A program made the translations under genes and the position numbers. Below are positions 35,101-49,800 of a DNA stretch of 64,000 nucleotides, piece after piece. Every line of letters begins with the position of its first letter. The stretch's first letter is position 1. The notes under the pieces were generated by a model. That model was not told the DNA's origin and did no database searches. It saw only the letters and a program-made list of their open reading frames with translations. The DNA comes from Auanema rhodensis (taxonomy: Eukaryota > Nematoda > Chromadorea > Rhabditida > Rhabditidae): contig OZ059900.1 of NCBI GenBank assembly GCA_964057225.1, forward strand, positions 25,993,638-26,057,637, written 5' to 3'.

Positions 35101-37277
35101 TCCAAAAACTGGTTTTCCAGCATAATAAAATATTTCTCATGGGAAATACTGTGTTTTTGTAGTTTTTCAGTGTTCAGCATGTAAAATGATTCATTTTAGT
35201 ATGTAACACGCTGAAATTCGTTGCATTTGACGACTCATATGAACAAAAATCGATTTAATCAATATTAGCCATAAGGGGCGTGCCCTCAGAATATGCTAAT
35301 TTCCTTAATTTTCTAACCCCTGTTTTTTTGTCGTGAAAGTGAAACTAGACGTTGTACGAACAATTTTGAGCTAGGTTTCATTGACATTGCATGAGTTTGA
35401 ACACATGAAATCGTAAGTCAAAACCTTGTTTACAGCGAAATTTCCAAAAACTGGTTTTCCAGCATAATACAATATTTCTCATGGGAAATACTGTGTTTTT
35501 ATATTTTTCTAGTGTTCAGCATGTAAAATGCTTCATTTTAGTATGTAACACGCTGAAATTCGTTGCATTTGACGACTCATATGAACAAAAATCGATTTTA
35601 TCAATATTAGCCATAAGGGGCGTGCCCTCAGAATATGCTAATTTCCTTAATTTTCTAACCCCTGTTTTTTTGTCGTGAAAGTGGAACTAGACGTTGTACG
35701 AACAGTTTTGAGCTAGGTTTCATTGACATTGCATGAGTTTGAACACATGAAATCGTAAGTCAAAACCTTGTTTACAGCGAAATTTCCAAAAACTGGTTTT
35801 CCAGCATAATAAAATATTTCTCATGGGAAATACTGTGTTTTTGTATTTTTTCAGTGTTCAGCATGTAAAATGCTTCATTTTAGTATGTAACACGCTGAAA
35901 TTCGTTGCATTTGACGACTCATATGAACAAAAATCGATTTAATCAATATTAGCCATAAGGGGCGTGCCCTCAGAATATGCTAATTTCCTTAATTTTCTAA
36001 CCCCTGTTTTTTTGTCGTGAAAGTGGAACTAGACGTTGTACGAACAATTTTGAGCTAGGTTTCATTGACATTGCATGAGTTTGAACACATGAAATCGTAA
36101 GTCAAAACCTTGTTTACAGCGAAATTTCCAAAAACTGGTTTTCCAGCATAATAAAATATTTCTCATGGGAAATACTGTGTTTTTGTATTTTTTTAGTGTT
36201 CAGCATGTAAAATGCGTCATTTTAGTATGTGAAACGCTGAAATTCGTTGCATTTGACGACTCATATGAACAAAAATCGATTTTATCAATATTAGCCATAA
36301 GGGGCGTGCCCTCAGAATATGCTAATTTCCTTAATTTTCTAACCCCTGTTTTTTTGTCGTGAAAGTGGAACTAGACGTTGTACGAACAATTTTGAGCTAA
36401 GTTTCATTGACATTGCATGAGTTTGAACACATGAAATCGTAAGTCAAAACCTTGTTTACAGCGAAATTTCCAAAAACTGGTTTTCCAGCATAATAAAATA
36501 TTTCTCATGAGAAATACTGTGTTTTTGTATTTTTTTAATGTTCAGCATGTAAAATGCTTCATTTTGATATGTAAAACGCTGAAATTCGTTGCATTTGACG
36601 ATTCATATGAACAAAAATCGATTTTATCAATATTAGCCATAAGGGGCGTGCCCTCAGAATATGCTAATTTCCTTAATTTTCTAACCCCTGTTTTTTGTCG
36701 TGAAAGTGGAACTAGACGTTGTACGAACAATTTTGAGCAAGGTTTCATTGACATTGCATGAGTTTGAACACATGAAATCGTAAGTCAAAACCTTGTTTAC
36801 AGCGAAATTTCCAAAAACTGGTTTTCCAGCATAATACAATATTTCTCATGGGAAATACTGTGTTTTTATATTTTTCTAGTGTTCAGCATATAAAATGCTT
36901 CATTTTAGTATGTAACACGCTGAAATTCGTTGCATTTGACGACTCATATGAACAAAAATCGATTTTATCAATATTAGCCATAAGGGGCGTGCCCTCAGAA
37001 TATGCTAATTTCCTTAATTTTCTAACCCCTGTTTTTTTGTCGTGAAAGTGGAACTAGACGTTGTACGAACAGTTTTGAGCTAGGTTTCATTGACATTGCA
37101 TGAGTTTGAACACATGAAATCGTAAGTCAAAACCTTGTTTACAGCGAAATTTCCAAAAACTGGTTTTCCAGCATAATAAAATATTTCTCATGGGAAATAC
37201 TGTGTTTTTGTATTTTTTCAGTGTTCAGCATGTAAAATGCTTCATTTTAGTATGTAACACGCTGAAATTCGTTGCAT
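32148..37277 (+). repeat. Units 95-109: second copy of the 22-unit block (15 units kept)
   Basis: Class order 7-1-2-3-2-4-5-6'-7*-6-7-1-5-6-7 repeats units 73-87. Changes private to this copy include GTGCCCTAAGAAT (near 32545), GGGACGTGCCC (near 34249) and GTGAAACGCTG (near 36229). The next unit (110) begins as in copy 1 with ACATGCAATC but continues as a true m4, whereas copy 1 continues as m1. The second half of this copy overlaps the first copy of the ten-unit tandem block. Confidence 0.87.
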
Positions 37278-40200
37278 TTGACGACTCATATGAACAAAAA
37301 TCGATTTTATCAATATTAGCCATAAGGGGCGTGCCCTCAGAATATGCTAATTTCCTTAATTTTCTAACCCCTGTTTTTTTGTCGTGAAAGTGGAACTAGA
37401 CGTTGTACGAACAATTTTGAGCTAGGTTTCATTGACATTGCATGAGTTTGAACACATGCAATCGTAAGTCAAAACCTTGTTTACAGCGAAATTTCCAAAA
37501 ACTGGTTTTCCAGCATAATAAAATATTTCTCATGGGAAAAACTGTGTTTTTGTATTTTTCTAGTGTTCAGCATGTAAAATGCTTTATTTTAATATGTAAC
37601 ACGCTGAAATTCGTTGCATTTGACGACTCATATGAACAAAAATCGATTTAATCAATATTAGCCATAAGGGGCGTGCCCTCAGAATATGCTAATTTCCTTA
37701 ATTTTCTAACCCCTGTTTTTTTGTCGTGAAAGTGGAACTAGACGTTGTACGAACAATTTTGAGCTAAGTTTCATTGACATTGCATGAGTTTGAACACATG
37801 AAATCGTAAGTCAAAACCTTGTTTACAGCGAAATTTCCAAAAACTGGTTTTCCAGCATAATAAAATATTTCTCAAGGGAAAAACTGTGTTTTCATATTTT
37901 TCAAGTGTTCAGCATGTAAAATGCTTCATTTTAGTATGTAACACGCTGAAATTCCTTGCATTTGACGACTCATATGAACAAAAATCGATTTAATCAATAT
38001 TAGCCATAAGGGGCGTGCCCTCAGAATATGCTAATTTCCTTAATTTTCTAACCCCTGTTTTTTTGTCGTGAAAGTGGAACTAGACGTTGTACGAACAATT
38101 TTGAGCTAGGTTTCATTGACATTGCATGAGTTTGAACACATGAAATCGTAAGTCAAAAACCTTGTTTACAGCGAAATTTCCAAAAACTGGTTTTCCAGCA
38201 TAATACAATATTTCTCAAGGGAAAAACTGGGTTTTTATATTTTTCTAGTGTTCAGCATGTAAAATGCTTCATTTTAGTATGTAACACGCTGAAATTCGTT
38301 GCATTTGACGACTCATATGAACAAAAATCGATTTTATCAATATTAGCCATAAGGGGCGTGCCCTCAGAATATGCTAATTTCCTTAATTTTCTAACCCCTG
38401 TTTTTTTGTCGTGAAAGTGGAACTAGACGTTGTACGAACAGTTTTGAGCTAGGTTTCATTGACATTGCATGAGTTTGAACACATGAAATCGTAAGTCAAA
38501 ACCTTGTTTACAGCGAAATTTCCAAAAACTGGTTTTCCAGCATAATAAAATATTTCTCATGGGAAATACTGTGTTTTTGTATTTTTTCAGTGTTCAGCAT
38601 GTAAAATGCTTCATTTTAGTATGTAACACGCTGAAATTCGTTGCATTTGACGACTCATATGAACAAAAATCGATTTAATCAATATTAGCCATAAGGGGCG
38701 TGCCCTCAGAATATGCTAATTTCCTTAATTTTCTAACCCCTGTTTTTTTGTCGTGAAAGTGAAACTAGACGTTGTACGAACAATTTTGAGCTAGGTTTCA
38801 TTGACATTGCATGAGTTTGAACACATGAAATCGTAAGTCAAAACCTTGTTTACAGCGAAATTTCCAAAAACTGGTTTTCCAGCATAATACAATATTTCTC
38901 ATGGGAAATACTGTGTTTTTATATTTTTCTAGTGTTCAGCATGTAAAATGCTTCATTTTAGTATGTAACACGCTGAAATTCGTTGCATTTGACGACTCAT
39001 ATGAACAAAAATCGATTTTATCAATATTAGCCATAAGGGGCGTGCCCTCAGAATATGCTAATTTCCTTAATTTTCTAACCCCTGTTTTTTTGTCGTGAAA
39101 GTGGAACTAGACGTTGTACGAACAGTTTTGAGCTAGGTTTCATTGACATTGCATGAGTTTGAACACATGAAATCGTAAGTCAAAACCTTGTTTACAGCGA
39201 AATTTCCAAAAACTGGTTTTCCAGCATAATAAAATATTTCTCATGGGAAATACTGTGTTTTTGTATTTTTTCAGTGTTCAGCATGTAAAATGCTTCATTT
39301 TAGTATGTAACACGCTGAAATTCGTTGCATTTGACGACTCATATGAACAAAAATCGATTTAATCAATATTAGCCATAAGGGGCGTGCCCTCAGAATATGC
39401 TAATTTCCTTAATTTTCTAACCCCTGTTTTTTTGTCGTGAAAGTGGAACTAGACGTTGTACGAACAATTTTGAGCTAGGTTTCATCGACATTGCATGAGT
39501 TTGAACACATGAAATCGTAAGTCAAAACCTTGTTTACAGCGAAATTTCCAAAAACTGGTTTTCCAGCATAATAAAATATTTCTCATGGGAAATACTGTGT
39601 TTTTGTATTTTTTTAGTGTTCAGCATGTAAAATGCGTCATTTTAGTATGTAAAACGCTGAAATTCGTTGCATTTGACGACTCATATGAACAAAAATCGAT
39701 TTTATCAATATTAGCCATAAGGGGCGTGCCCTCAGAATATGCTAATTTCCTTAATTTTCTAACCCCTGTTTTTTTGTCGTGAAAGTGGAACTAGACGTTG
39801 TACGAACAATTTTGAGCTAAGTTTCATTGACATTGCATGAGTTTGAACACATGAAATCGTAAGTCAAAACCTTGTTTACAGCGAAATTTCCAAAAACTGG
39901 TTTTCCAGCATAATAAAATATTTCTCATGAGAAATACTGTGTTTTTGTATTTTTTTAATGTTCAGCATGTAAAATGCTTCATTTTGATATGTAAAACGCT
40001 GAAATTCGTTGCATTTGACGATTCATATGAACAAAAATCGATTTTATCAATATTAGCCATAAGGGGCGTGCCCTCAGAATATGCTAATTTCCTTAATTTT
40101 CTAACCCCTGTTTTTTGTCGTGAAAGTGGAACTAGACGTTGTAAGAACAATTTTGAGCAAGGTTTCATTGACATTGCATGAGTTTGAACACATGAAATCG

Positions 40201-41381
40201 TAAGTCAAAACCTTGTTTACAGCGAAATTTCCAAAAACTGGTTTTCCAGCATAATACAATATTTCTCATGGGAAATACTGTGTTTTTATATTTTTCTAGT
40301 GTTCAGCATATAAAATGCTTCATTTTAGTATGTAACACGCTGAAATTCGTTGCATTTGACGACTCATATGAACAAAAATCGATTTTATCAATATTAGCCA
40401 TAAGGGGCGTGCCCTCAGAATATGCTAATTTCCTTAATTTTCTAACCCCTGTTTTTTTGTCGTGAAAGTGGAACTAGACGTTGTACGAACAGTTTTGAGC
40501 TAGGTTTCATTGACATTGCATGAGTTTGAACACATGAAATCGTAAGTCAAAACCTTGTTTACAGCGAAATTTCCAAAAACTGGTTTTCCAGCATAATAAA
40601 ATATTTCTCATGGGAAATACTGTGTTTTTGTATTTTTTCAGTGTTCAGCATGTAAAATGCTTCATTTTAGTATGTAACACGCTGAAATTCGTTGCATTTG
40701 ACGACTCATATGAACAAAAATCGATTTTATCAATATTAGCCATAAGGGGCGTGCCCTCAGAATATGCTAATTTCCTTAATTTTCTAACCCCTGTTTTTTT
40801 GTCGTGAAAGTGGAACTAGACGTTGTACGAACAATTTTGAGCTAGGTTTCATTGACATTGCATGAGTTTGAACACATGCAATCGTAAGTCAAAACCTTGT
40901 TTACAGCGAAATTTCCAAAAACTGGTTTTCCAGCATAATAAAATATTTATCATGGGAAAAACTGTGTTTTTGTATTTTTCTAGTGTTCAGCATGTAAAAT
41001 GCTTTATTTTAATATGTAACACGCTGAAATTCGTTGCATTTGACGACTCATATGAACAAAAATCGATTTAATCAATATTAGCCATAAGGGGCGTGCCCTC
41101 AGAATATGCTAATTTCCTTAATTTTCTAACCCCTGTTTTTTTGTCGTGAAAGTGGAACTAGACGTTGTACGAACAATTTTGAGCTAAGTTTCATTGACAT
41201 TGCATGAGTTTGAACACATGAAATCGTAAGTCAAAACCTTGTTTACAGCGAAATTTCCAAAAACTGGTTTTCCAGCATAATAAAATATTTCTCAAGGGAA
41301 AAACTGTGTTTTCATATTTTTCAAGTGTTCAGCATGTAAAATGCTTCATTTTAGTATGTAACACGCTGAAATTCCTTGCAT
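34542..41381 (+). repeat. Ten-unit higher-order repeat (3420 bp), two tandem copies
   Basis: Units 102-111 (34542-37961) and 112-121 (37962-41381) share the order 6'-7-6-7-1-5-6-7-4-2 at an exact 3420-bp spacing. Similarity runs from about 34573 to 38152 against 37993 to 41572. Shared markers are the GTCAAAAACC insertion, GTGAAACTAG, CAGCATATAAAATG, the six-T run and GAGCTAAGTTT. Differences: the first copy has TGTAGTTTTTCAG and AAAATGATTC where the second has the ordinary m7 bases; the second has CTGGGTTTTT (38229), TTCATCGAC (39485), TTGTAAGAAC (40143) and ATTTATCATGG (40948). Confidence 0.9.
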
Positions 41382-44300
41382 TTGACGACTCATATGAACA
41401 AAAATCGATTTAATCAATATTAGCCATAAGGGGCGTGCCCTCAGAATATGCTAATTTCCTTAATTTTCTAACCCCTGTTTTTTTGTCGTGAAAGTGGAAC
41501 TAGACGTTGTACGAACAATTTTGAGCTAGGTTTCATTGACATTGCATGAGTTTGAACACATGAAATCGTAAGTCAAAACCTTGTTTACAGCGAAATTTCC
41601 AAAAACTGGTTTTCCAGCATAATAAAATATTTCTCATGAGAAATACTGTGTTTTTGTATTTTTTTAATGTTCAGCATGTAAAACGCTTCATTTTGATATG
41701 TAAAACGCTGAAATTCGTTGCATTTGACGACTCATATGAACAAAAATCGATTTTATCAATATTAGCCATAAGGGGCGTGCCCTCAGAATATGCTAATTTC
41801 CTTAATTTTCTAACCCCTGTTTTTTTGTCGTGAAAGTGGAACTAGACGTTGTACGAACAATTTTGAGCTAGGTTTCATTGACATTGCATGAGTTTGAACA
41901 CATGAAATCGTAAGTCAAAACCTTGTTTACAGCGAAATTTCCAAAAACTGGTTTTCCAGCATAATACAATATTTCTCATGGGAAATACTGTGTTTTTATA
42001 TTTTTCTAGTGTTCAGCATGTAAAATGCTTCATTTTAGTATGTAACACGCTGAAATTCGTTGCATTTGACGACTCATATGAACAAAAATCGATTTTATCA
42101 ATATTAGCCATAAGGGGCGTGCCCTCAGAATATGCTAATTTCCTTAATTTTCTAACCCCTGTTTTTTTGTCGTGAAAGTGGAACTAGACGTTGTACGAAC
42201 AGTTTTGAGCTAGGTTTCATTGACATTGCATGAGTTTGAACACATGAAATCGTAAGTCAAAACCTTGTTTACAGCGAAATTTCCAAAAACTGGTTTTCCA
42301 GCATAATAAAATATTTCTCATGGGAAATACTGTGTTTTTGTATTTTTTCAGTGTTCAGCATGTAAAATGCTTCATTTTAGTATGTAACACGCTGAAATTC
42401 GTTGCATTTGACGACTCATATGAACAAAAATCGATTTAATCAATATTAGCCATAAGGGGCGTGCCCTCAGAATATGCTAATTTCCTTAATTTTCTAACCC
42501 CTGTTTTTTTGTCGTGAAAGTGGAACTAGACGTTGTACGAACAATTTTGAACTAGGTTTCATTGACATTGCATGAGTTTGAACACATGAAATCGTAAGTC
42601 AAAACCTTGTTTACAGCGAAATTTCCAAAAACTGGTTTTCCAGCATAATAAAATATTTCTCATGGGAAATACTGTGTTTTTGTATTTTTTTAGTGTTCAG
42701 CATGTAAAATGCGTCATTTTAGTATGTAAAACGCTGAAATTCGTTGCATTTGACGACTCATATGAACAAAAATCGATTTTATCAATATTAGCCATAAGGG
42801 GCGTGCCCTCAGAATATGCTAATTTCCTTAATTCTCTAACCCCTGTTTTTTTGTCGTGAAAGTGGAACTAGACGTTGTACGAACAATTTTGAGCTAGGTT
42901 TCATTGACATTGCATGAGTTTGAACACATGAAATCGTAAGTCAAAACCTTGTTTACAGCGAAATTTCCAAAAACTGGTTTTCCAGCATATTAAAATATTT
43001 CTCAAGGAAAAAACTGTGTTTTCATATTTTTCAAGTGTTCAGCATGTAAAATGCTTCATTTTAGTATGTAACACGCTGAAATTCCTTGCATTTGACGACT
43101 CATATGAACAAAAATCGATTTAATCAATATTAGCCATAAGGGGCATGCCCTCAGAATTTGCTAATTTCCTTATATTTCTAACCCCTGTTTTTTTGTCGTG
43201 AAAGTGGAACTAGACGTTGTACGAACAATTTTGAGCTAGGTTTCATTGACATTGCATGAGTTTGAACACATGAAATCGTAAGTCAAAACCTTGTTTACAG
43301 CGAAATTTCCAAAAACTGGTTTTCCAGCATAATAAAATATTTCTCATGGGAAATACTGTGTTTTTGTAATTTTCTAGTGTTCAGCATGTAAAATGCTTCA
43401 TTTTAGTATGTAACACGCTGAAATTTGTTGCATTTGACGACTCATATGAACAAAAATCGATTTAATCAATATTAGCCATAAGGGGCGTGCCCTCAGAATA
43501 TGCTAATTTCCTTAATTTTCTAACCCCTGTTTTTTTGTCGTGAAAGTGGAACTAGACGTTGTACGAACAATTTTGAGCTAGGTTTCATTGACATTGCATG
43601 AGTTTGAACACATGAAATCGTAAGTCAAAACCTTGTTTACAGCGAAATTTCCAAAAACTGGTTTTCCAGCATAATAAAATATTTCTCAAGGGAAAAACTG
43701 TGTTTTCATATTTTTCAAGTGTTCAGCATGTAAAATGCTTCATTTTAGTATGTAACACGCTGAAATTCCTTGCATTTGACGACTCATATGAACAAAAATC
43801 GATTTAATCAATATTAGCCATAAGGGGCGTGCCCTCAGAATATGCTAATTTCCTTAATTTTCTAACCCCTGTTTTTTTGTCGTGAAAGTGGAACTAGACG
43901 TTGTACGAACAATTTTGAGCTAGGTTTCATTGACATTGCATGAGTTTGAACACATGCAATCGTAAGTCAAAACCTTGTTTACAGCGAAATTTCCAAAAAC
44001 TGGTTTTCCAGCATAATAAAATATTTCTCATGGGAAAAACTGTGTTTTTGTATTTTTCTAGTGTTCAGCATGTAAAATGCTTCATTTTAATATGTAACAC
44101 GCTGAAATTCGTTGCATTTGACGACTCATATGAACAAAAATCGATTTAATCAATATTAGCCATAAGGGGCGTGCCCTCAGAATATGCTAATTTCCTTAAT
44201 TTTCTAACCCCTGTTTTTTTGTCGTGAAAGTGGAACTAGACGTTGTACGAACAATTTTGAGCTAGGTTTCATTGACATTGCATGAGTTTGAACACATGAA

Positions 44301-46854
44301 ATCGTAAGTCAAAAACCTTGTTTACAGCGAAATTTCCAAAAACTGGTTTTCCAGCATAATACAATATTTCTCAAGGGAAAAACTGTGTTTTTATATTTTT
44401 CTAGTGTTCAGCATGTAAAATGCTTCATTTTAGTATGTAACACGCTGAAATTCGTTGCATTTGACGACTCATATGAACAAAAATCGATTTTATCAATATT
44501 AGCCATAAGGGGCGTGCCCTCAGAATATGCTAATTTGCTTAATTTTCTAACCCCTGTTTTTTTGTCGTGAAAGTGGAACTAGACGTTGTACGAACAGTTT
44601 TGAGCTAGGTTTCATTGACATTGCATGAGTTTGAACACATGAAATCGTAAGTCAAAACCTTGTTTACAGCGAAATTTCCAAAAACTGGTTTTCCAGCATA
44701 ATAAAATATTTCTCATGGGAAATACTGTGTTTTTGTATTTTTTCAGTGTTCAGCATGTAAAATGCTTCATTTTAGTATGTAACACGCTGAAATTCGTTGC
44801 ATTTGACGACTCATATGAACAAAAATCGATTTAATCAATATTAGCCATAAGGGGCGTGCCCTCAGAATATGCTAATTTCCTTAATTTTCTAACCCCTGTT
44901 TTTTTGTCGTGAAAGTGGAACTAGACGTTGTACGAACAATTTTGAGCTAGGTTTCATTGACATTGCATGAGTTTGAACACATGAAATCGTAAGTCAAAAC
45001 CTTGTTTACAGCGAAATTTCCAAAAACTGGTTTTCCAGCATAATAAAATATTTCTCATGGGAAATACTGTGTTTTTGTATTTTTTTAGTGTTCAGCATGT
45101 AAAATGCGTCATTTTAGTATGTAAAACGCTGAAATTCGTTGCATTTGACGACTCATATGAACAAAAATCGATTTTATCAATATTAGCCATAAGGGGCGTG
45201 CCCTCAGAATATGCTAATTTCCTTAATTTTCTAACCCCTGTTTTTTTGTCGTGAAAGTGGAACTAGACGTTGTACGAACAATTTTGAGCTAAGTTTCATT
45301 GACATTGCATGAGTTTGAACACATGAAATCGTAAGTCAAAACCTTGTTTACAGCGAAATTTCCAAAAACTGGTTTTCCAGCATAATAAAATATTTCTCAT
45401 GAGAAATACTGTGTTTTTATATTTTTCTAGTGTTCAGCATGTAAAATGCTCCATTTTAGTATGTAACACGCTGAAATTCGTTGCATTTGACGACTCATAT
45501 GAACAAAAATCGATTTTATCAATATTAGCCATAAGGGGCGTGCCCTCAGAATATGCTAATTTCCTTAATTTTCTAACCCCTGTTTTTTTGTCGTGAAAGT
45601 GGAACTAGACGTTGTACGAACAGTTTTGAGCTAGGTTTCATTGACATTGCATGAGTTTGAACACATGAAATCGTAAGTCAAAACCTTGTTTACAGCGAAA
45701 TTTCCAAAAACTGGTTTTCCAGCATAATAAAATATTTCTCATGGGAAATACTGTGTTTTTGTATTTTTTCAGTGTTCAGCATGTAAAATGCTTCATTTTA
45801 GTATGTAACACGCTGAAATTCGTTGCATTTGACGACTCATATGAACAAAAATCGATTTAATCAATATTAGCCATAAGGGGCGTGCCCTCAGAATATGCTA
45901 ATTTCCTTAATTTTCTAACCCCTGTTTTTTTGTCGTGAAAGTGGAACTAGACGTTGTACGAACAATTTTGAGCTAGGTTTCATTGACATTGCATGAGTTT
46001 GAACACATGAAATCGTAAGTCAAAACCTTGTTTACAGCGAAATTTCCAAAAACTGGTTTTCCAGCATAATAAAATATTTCTCATGGGAAATACTGTGTTT
46101 TTGTATTTTTTTAGTGTTCAGCATGTAAAATGCGTCATTTTAGTATGTAAAACGCTGAAATTCGTTGCATTTGACGACTCATATGAACAAAAATCGATTT
46201 TATCAATATTAGCCATAAGGGGCGTGCCCTCAGAATATGCTAATTTCCTTAATTCTCTAACCCCTGTTTTTTTGTCGTGAAAGTGGAACTAGACGTTGTA
46301 CGAACAATTTTGAGCTAGGTTTCATTGACATTGCATGAGTTTGAACACATGAAATCGTAAGTCAAAACCTTGTTTACAGCGAAATTTCCAAAAACTGGTT
46401 TTCCAGCATAATAAAATATTTCTCAAGGGAAAAACTGTGTTTTCATATTTTTCAAGTGTTCAGCATGTAAAATGCTTCATTTTAGTATGTAACACGCTGA
46501 AATTCCTTGCATTTGACGACTCATATGAACAAAAATCGATTTAATCAATATTAGCCATAAGGGGCGTGCCCTCAGAATTTGCTAATTTCCTTATATTTCT
46601 AACCCCTGTTTTTTTGTCGTGAAAGTGGAACTAGACGTTGTACGAACAATTTTGAGCTAGGTTTCATTGACATTGCATGAGTTTGAACACATGAAATCGT
46701 AAGTCAAAACCTTGTTTACAGCGAAATTTCCAAAAACTGGTTTTCCAGCATAATAAAATATTTCTCATGGGAAATACTGTGTTTTTGTATTTTTCTAGTG
46801 TTCAGCATGTAAAATGCTTCATTTTAGTATGTAACACGCTGAAATTTGTTGCAT
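41382..46854 (+). repeat. Units 122-137, last region with m2 and m3
   Basis: Class order 5-6-7-1-2-3-2-4-6'-7-1-5/6-7-1-2-3. Units 122-129 repeat units 93-100 in order at 9918 bp (29 units), sharing TTATATTTC and the ATGCTTCATTTTAATATG form of m4. Unit 126 has CATATTAAAATATTT and AAGGAAAAAACTG; the next has GGGGCATGCCC (near 43141) and TTTTGTAATTTTC. Unit 133 is a hybrid: m5 palindrome CTCATGAGAAATAC with an m6 3' end and ATGCTCCATTTTAG. The final m2 (about 46420) and m3 (about 46770) of the window lie here. Confidence 0.86.
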
Positions 46855-49800
46855 TTGACGACTCATATGAACAAAAATCGATTTAATCAATATTAGCCAT
46901 AAGGGGCGTGCCCTCAGAATATGCTAATTTCCTTAATTTTCTAACCCCTGTTTTTTTGTCGTGAAAGTGGAACTAGACGTTGTACGAACAATTTTGAGCT
47001 AGGTTTCATTGACATTGCATGAGTTTGAACACATGAAATCGTAAGTCAAAAACCTTGTTTACAGCGAAATTTCCAAAAACTGGTTTTCCAGCATAATACA
47101 ATATTTCTCAAGGGAAAAACTGTGTTTTTATATTTTTCTAGTGTTCAGCATGTAAAATGCTTCATTTTAGTATGTAACACGCTGAAATTCGTTGCATTTG
47201 ACGACTCATATGAACAAAAATCGATTTTATCAATATTAGCCATAAGGGGCGTGCCCTCAGAATATGCTAATTTCCTTAATTTTCTAACCCCTGTTTTTTT
47301 GTCGTGAAAGTGGAACTAGACGTTGTACGAACAGTTTTGAGCTAGGTTTCATTGACATTGCATGAGTTTGAACACATGAAATCGTAAGTCAAAACCTTGT
47401 TTACAGCGAAATTTCCAAAAACTGGTTTTCCAGCATAATAAAATATTTCTCATGGGAAATACTGTGTTTTTGTATTTTTTCAGTGTTCAGCATGTAAAAT
47501 GCTTCATTTTAGTATGTAACACGCTGAAATTCGTTGCATTTGACGACTCATATGAACAAAAATCGATTTAATCAATATTAGCCATAAGGGGCGTGCCCTC
47601 AGAATATGCTAATTTCCTTAATTTTCTAACCCCTGTTTTTTTGTCGTGAAAGTGGAACTAGACGTTGTACGAACAATTTTGAGCTAGGTTTCATTGACAT
47701 TGCATGAGTTTGAACACATGAAATCGTAAGTCAAAACCTTGTTTACAGCGAAATTTCCAAAAACTGGTTTTCCAGCATAATAAAATATTTCTCATGGGAA
47801 ATACTGTGTTTTTGTATTTTTTTAGTGTTCAGCATGTAAAATGCGTCATTTTAGTATGTAAAACGCTGAAATTCGTTGCATTTGACGACTCATATGAACA
47901 AAAATCGATTTTATCAATATTAGCCATAAGGGGCGTGCCCTCAGAATATGCTAATTTCCTTAATTTTCTAACCCCTGTTTTTTTGTCGTGAAAGTGGAAC
48001 TAGACGTTGTACGAACAATTTTGAGCTAAGTTTCATTGACATTGCATGAGTTTGAACACATGAAATCGTAAGTCAAAACCTTGTTTACAGCGAAATTTCC
48101 AAAAACTGGTTTTCCAGCATAATAAAATATTTCTCATGAGAAATACTGTGTTTTTGTATTTTTTTAATGTTCAGCATGTAAAATGCTTCATTTTGATATG
48201 TAAAACGCTGAAATTCGTTGCATTTGACGATTCATATGAACAAAAATCGATTTTATCAATATTAGCCATAAGGGGCGTGCCCTCAGAATATGCTAATTTC
48301 CTTAATTTTCTAACCCCTGTTTTTTTGTCGTGAAAGTGGAACTAGACGTTGTACGAACAATTTTGAGCTAGGTTTCATTGACATTGCATGAGTTTGAACA
48401 CATGAAATCGTAAGTCAAAACCTTGTTTACAGCGAAATTTCCAAAAACTGGTTTTCCAGCATAATACAATATTTCTCATGGGAAATACTGTGTTTTTATA
48501 TTTTTCTAGTGTTCAGCATGTAAAATGCTTCATTTTAGTATGTAACACGCTGAAATTCGTTGCATTTGACGACTCATATGAACAAAAATCGATTTTATCA
48601 ATATTAGCCATAAGGGGCGTGCCCTCAGAATATGCTAATTTCCTTAATTTTCTAACCCCTGTTTTTTGTCGTGAAAGTGGAACTAGACGTTGTACGAACA
48701 GTTTTGAGCTAGGTTTCATTGACATTGCATGAGTTTGAACACATGAAATCGTAAGTCAAAACCTTGTTTACAGCGAAATTTCCAAAAACTGGTTTTCCAG
48801 CATAATAAAATATTTCTCATGGGAAATACTGTGTTTTTGTATTTTTTCAGTGTTCAGCATGTAAAATGCTTCATTTTAGTATGTAACACGCTGAAATTCG
48901 TTGCATTTGACGACTCATATGAACAAAAATCGATTTAATCAATATTAGCCATAAGGGGCGTGCCCTCAGAATATGCTAATTTCCTTAATTTTCTAACCCC
49001 TGTTTTTTTGTCGTGAAAGTGGAACTAGACGTTGTACGAACAATTTTGAGCTAGGTTTCATTGACATTGCATGAGTTTGAACACATGCAATCGTAAGTCA
49101 AAACCTTGTTTACAGCGATATTTCCAAAAACTGGTTTTCCAGCATAATAAAATATTTCTCATGGGAAAAACTGTGTTTTTGTATTTTTCTAGTGTTCAGC
49201 ATGTAAAATGCTTTATTTTAATATGTAACACGCTGAAATTCGTTGCATTTGACGACTCATATGAACAAAAATCGATTTAATCAATATTAGCCATAAGGGG
49301 CGTGCCCTCAGAATATGCTAATTTCCTTAATTTTCTAACCCCTGTTTTTTTGTCGTGAAAGTGGAACTAGACGTTGTACGAACAATTTTGAGCTAAGTTT
49401 CATTGACATTGCATGAGTTTGAACACATGAAATCGTAAGTCAAAACCTTGTTTACAGCGAAATTTCCAAAAACTGGTTTTCCAGCATAATAAAATATTTC
49501 TCATGAGAAATACTGTGTTTTTGTATTTTTTTAATGTTCAGCATGTAAAATGCTTTATTTTAATATGTAACACGCTGAAATTCGTTGCATTTGACGACTC
49601 ATATGAACAAAAATCGATTTAATCAATATTAGCCATAAGGGGCGTGCCCTCAGAATATGCTAATTTCCTTAATTTTCTAACCCCTGTTTTTTTGTCGTGA
49701 AAGTGGAACTAGACGTTGTACGAACAATTTTGAGCTAGGTTTCATTGACATTGCATGAGTTTGAACACATGAAATCGTAAGTCAAAACCTTGTTTACAGC

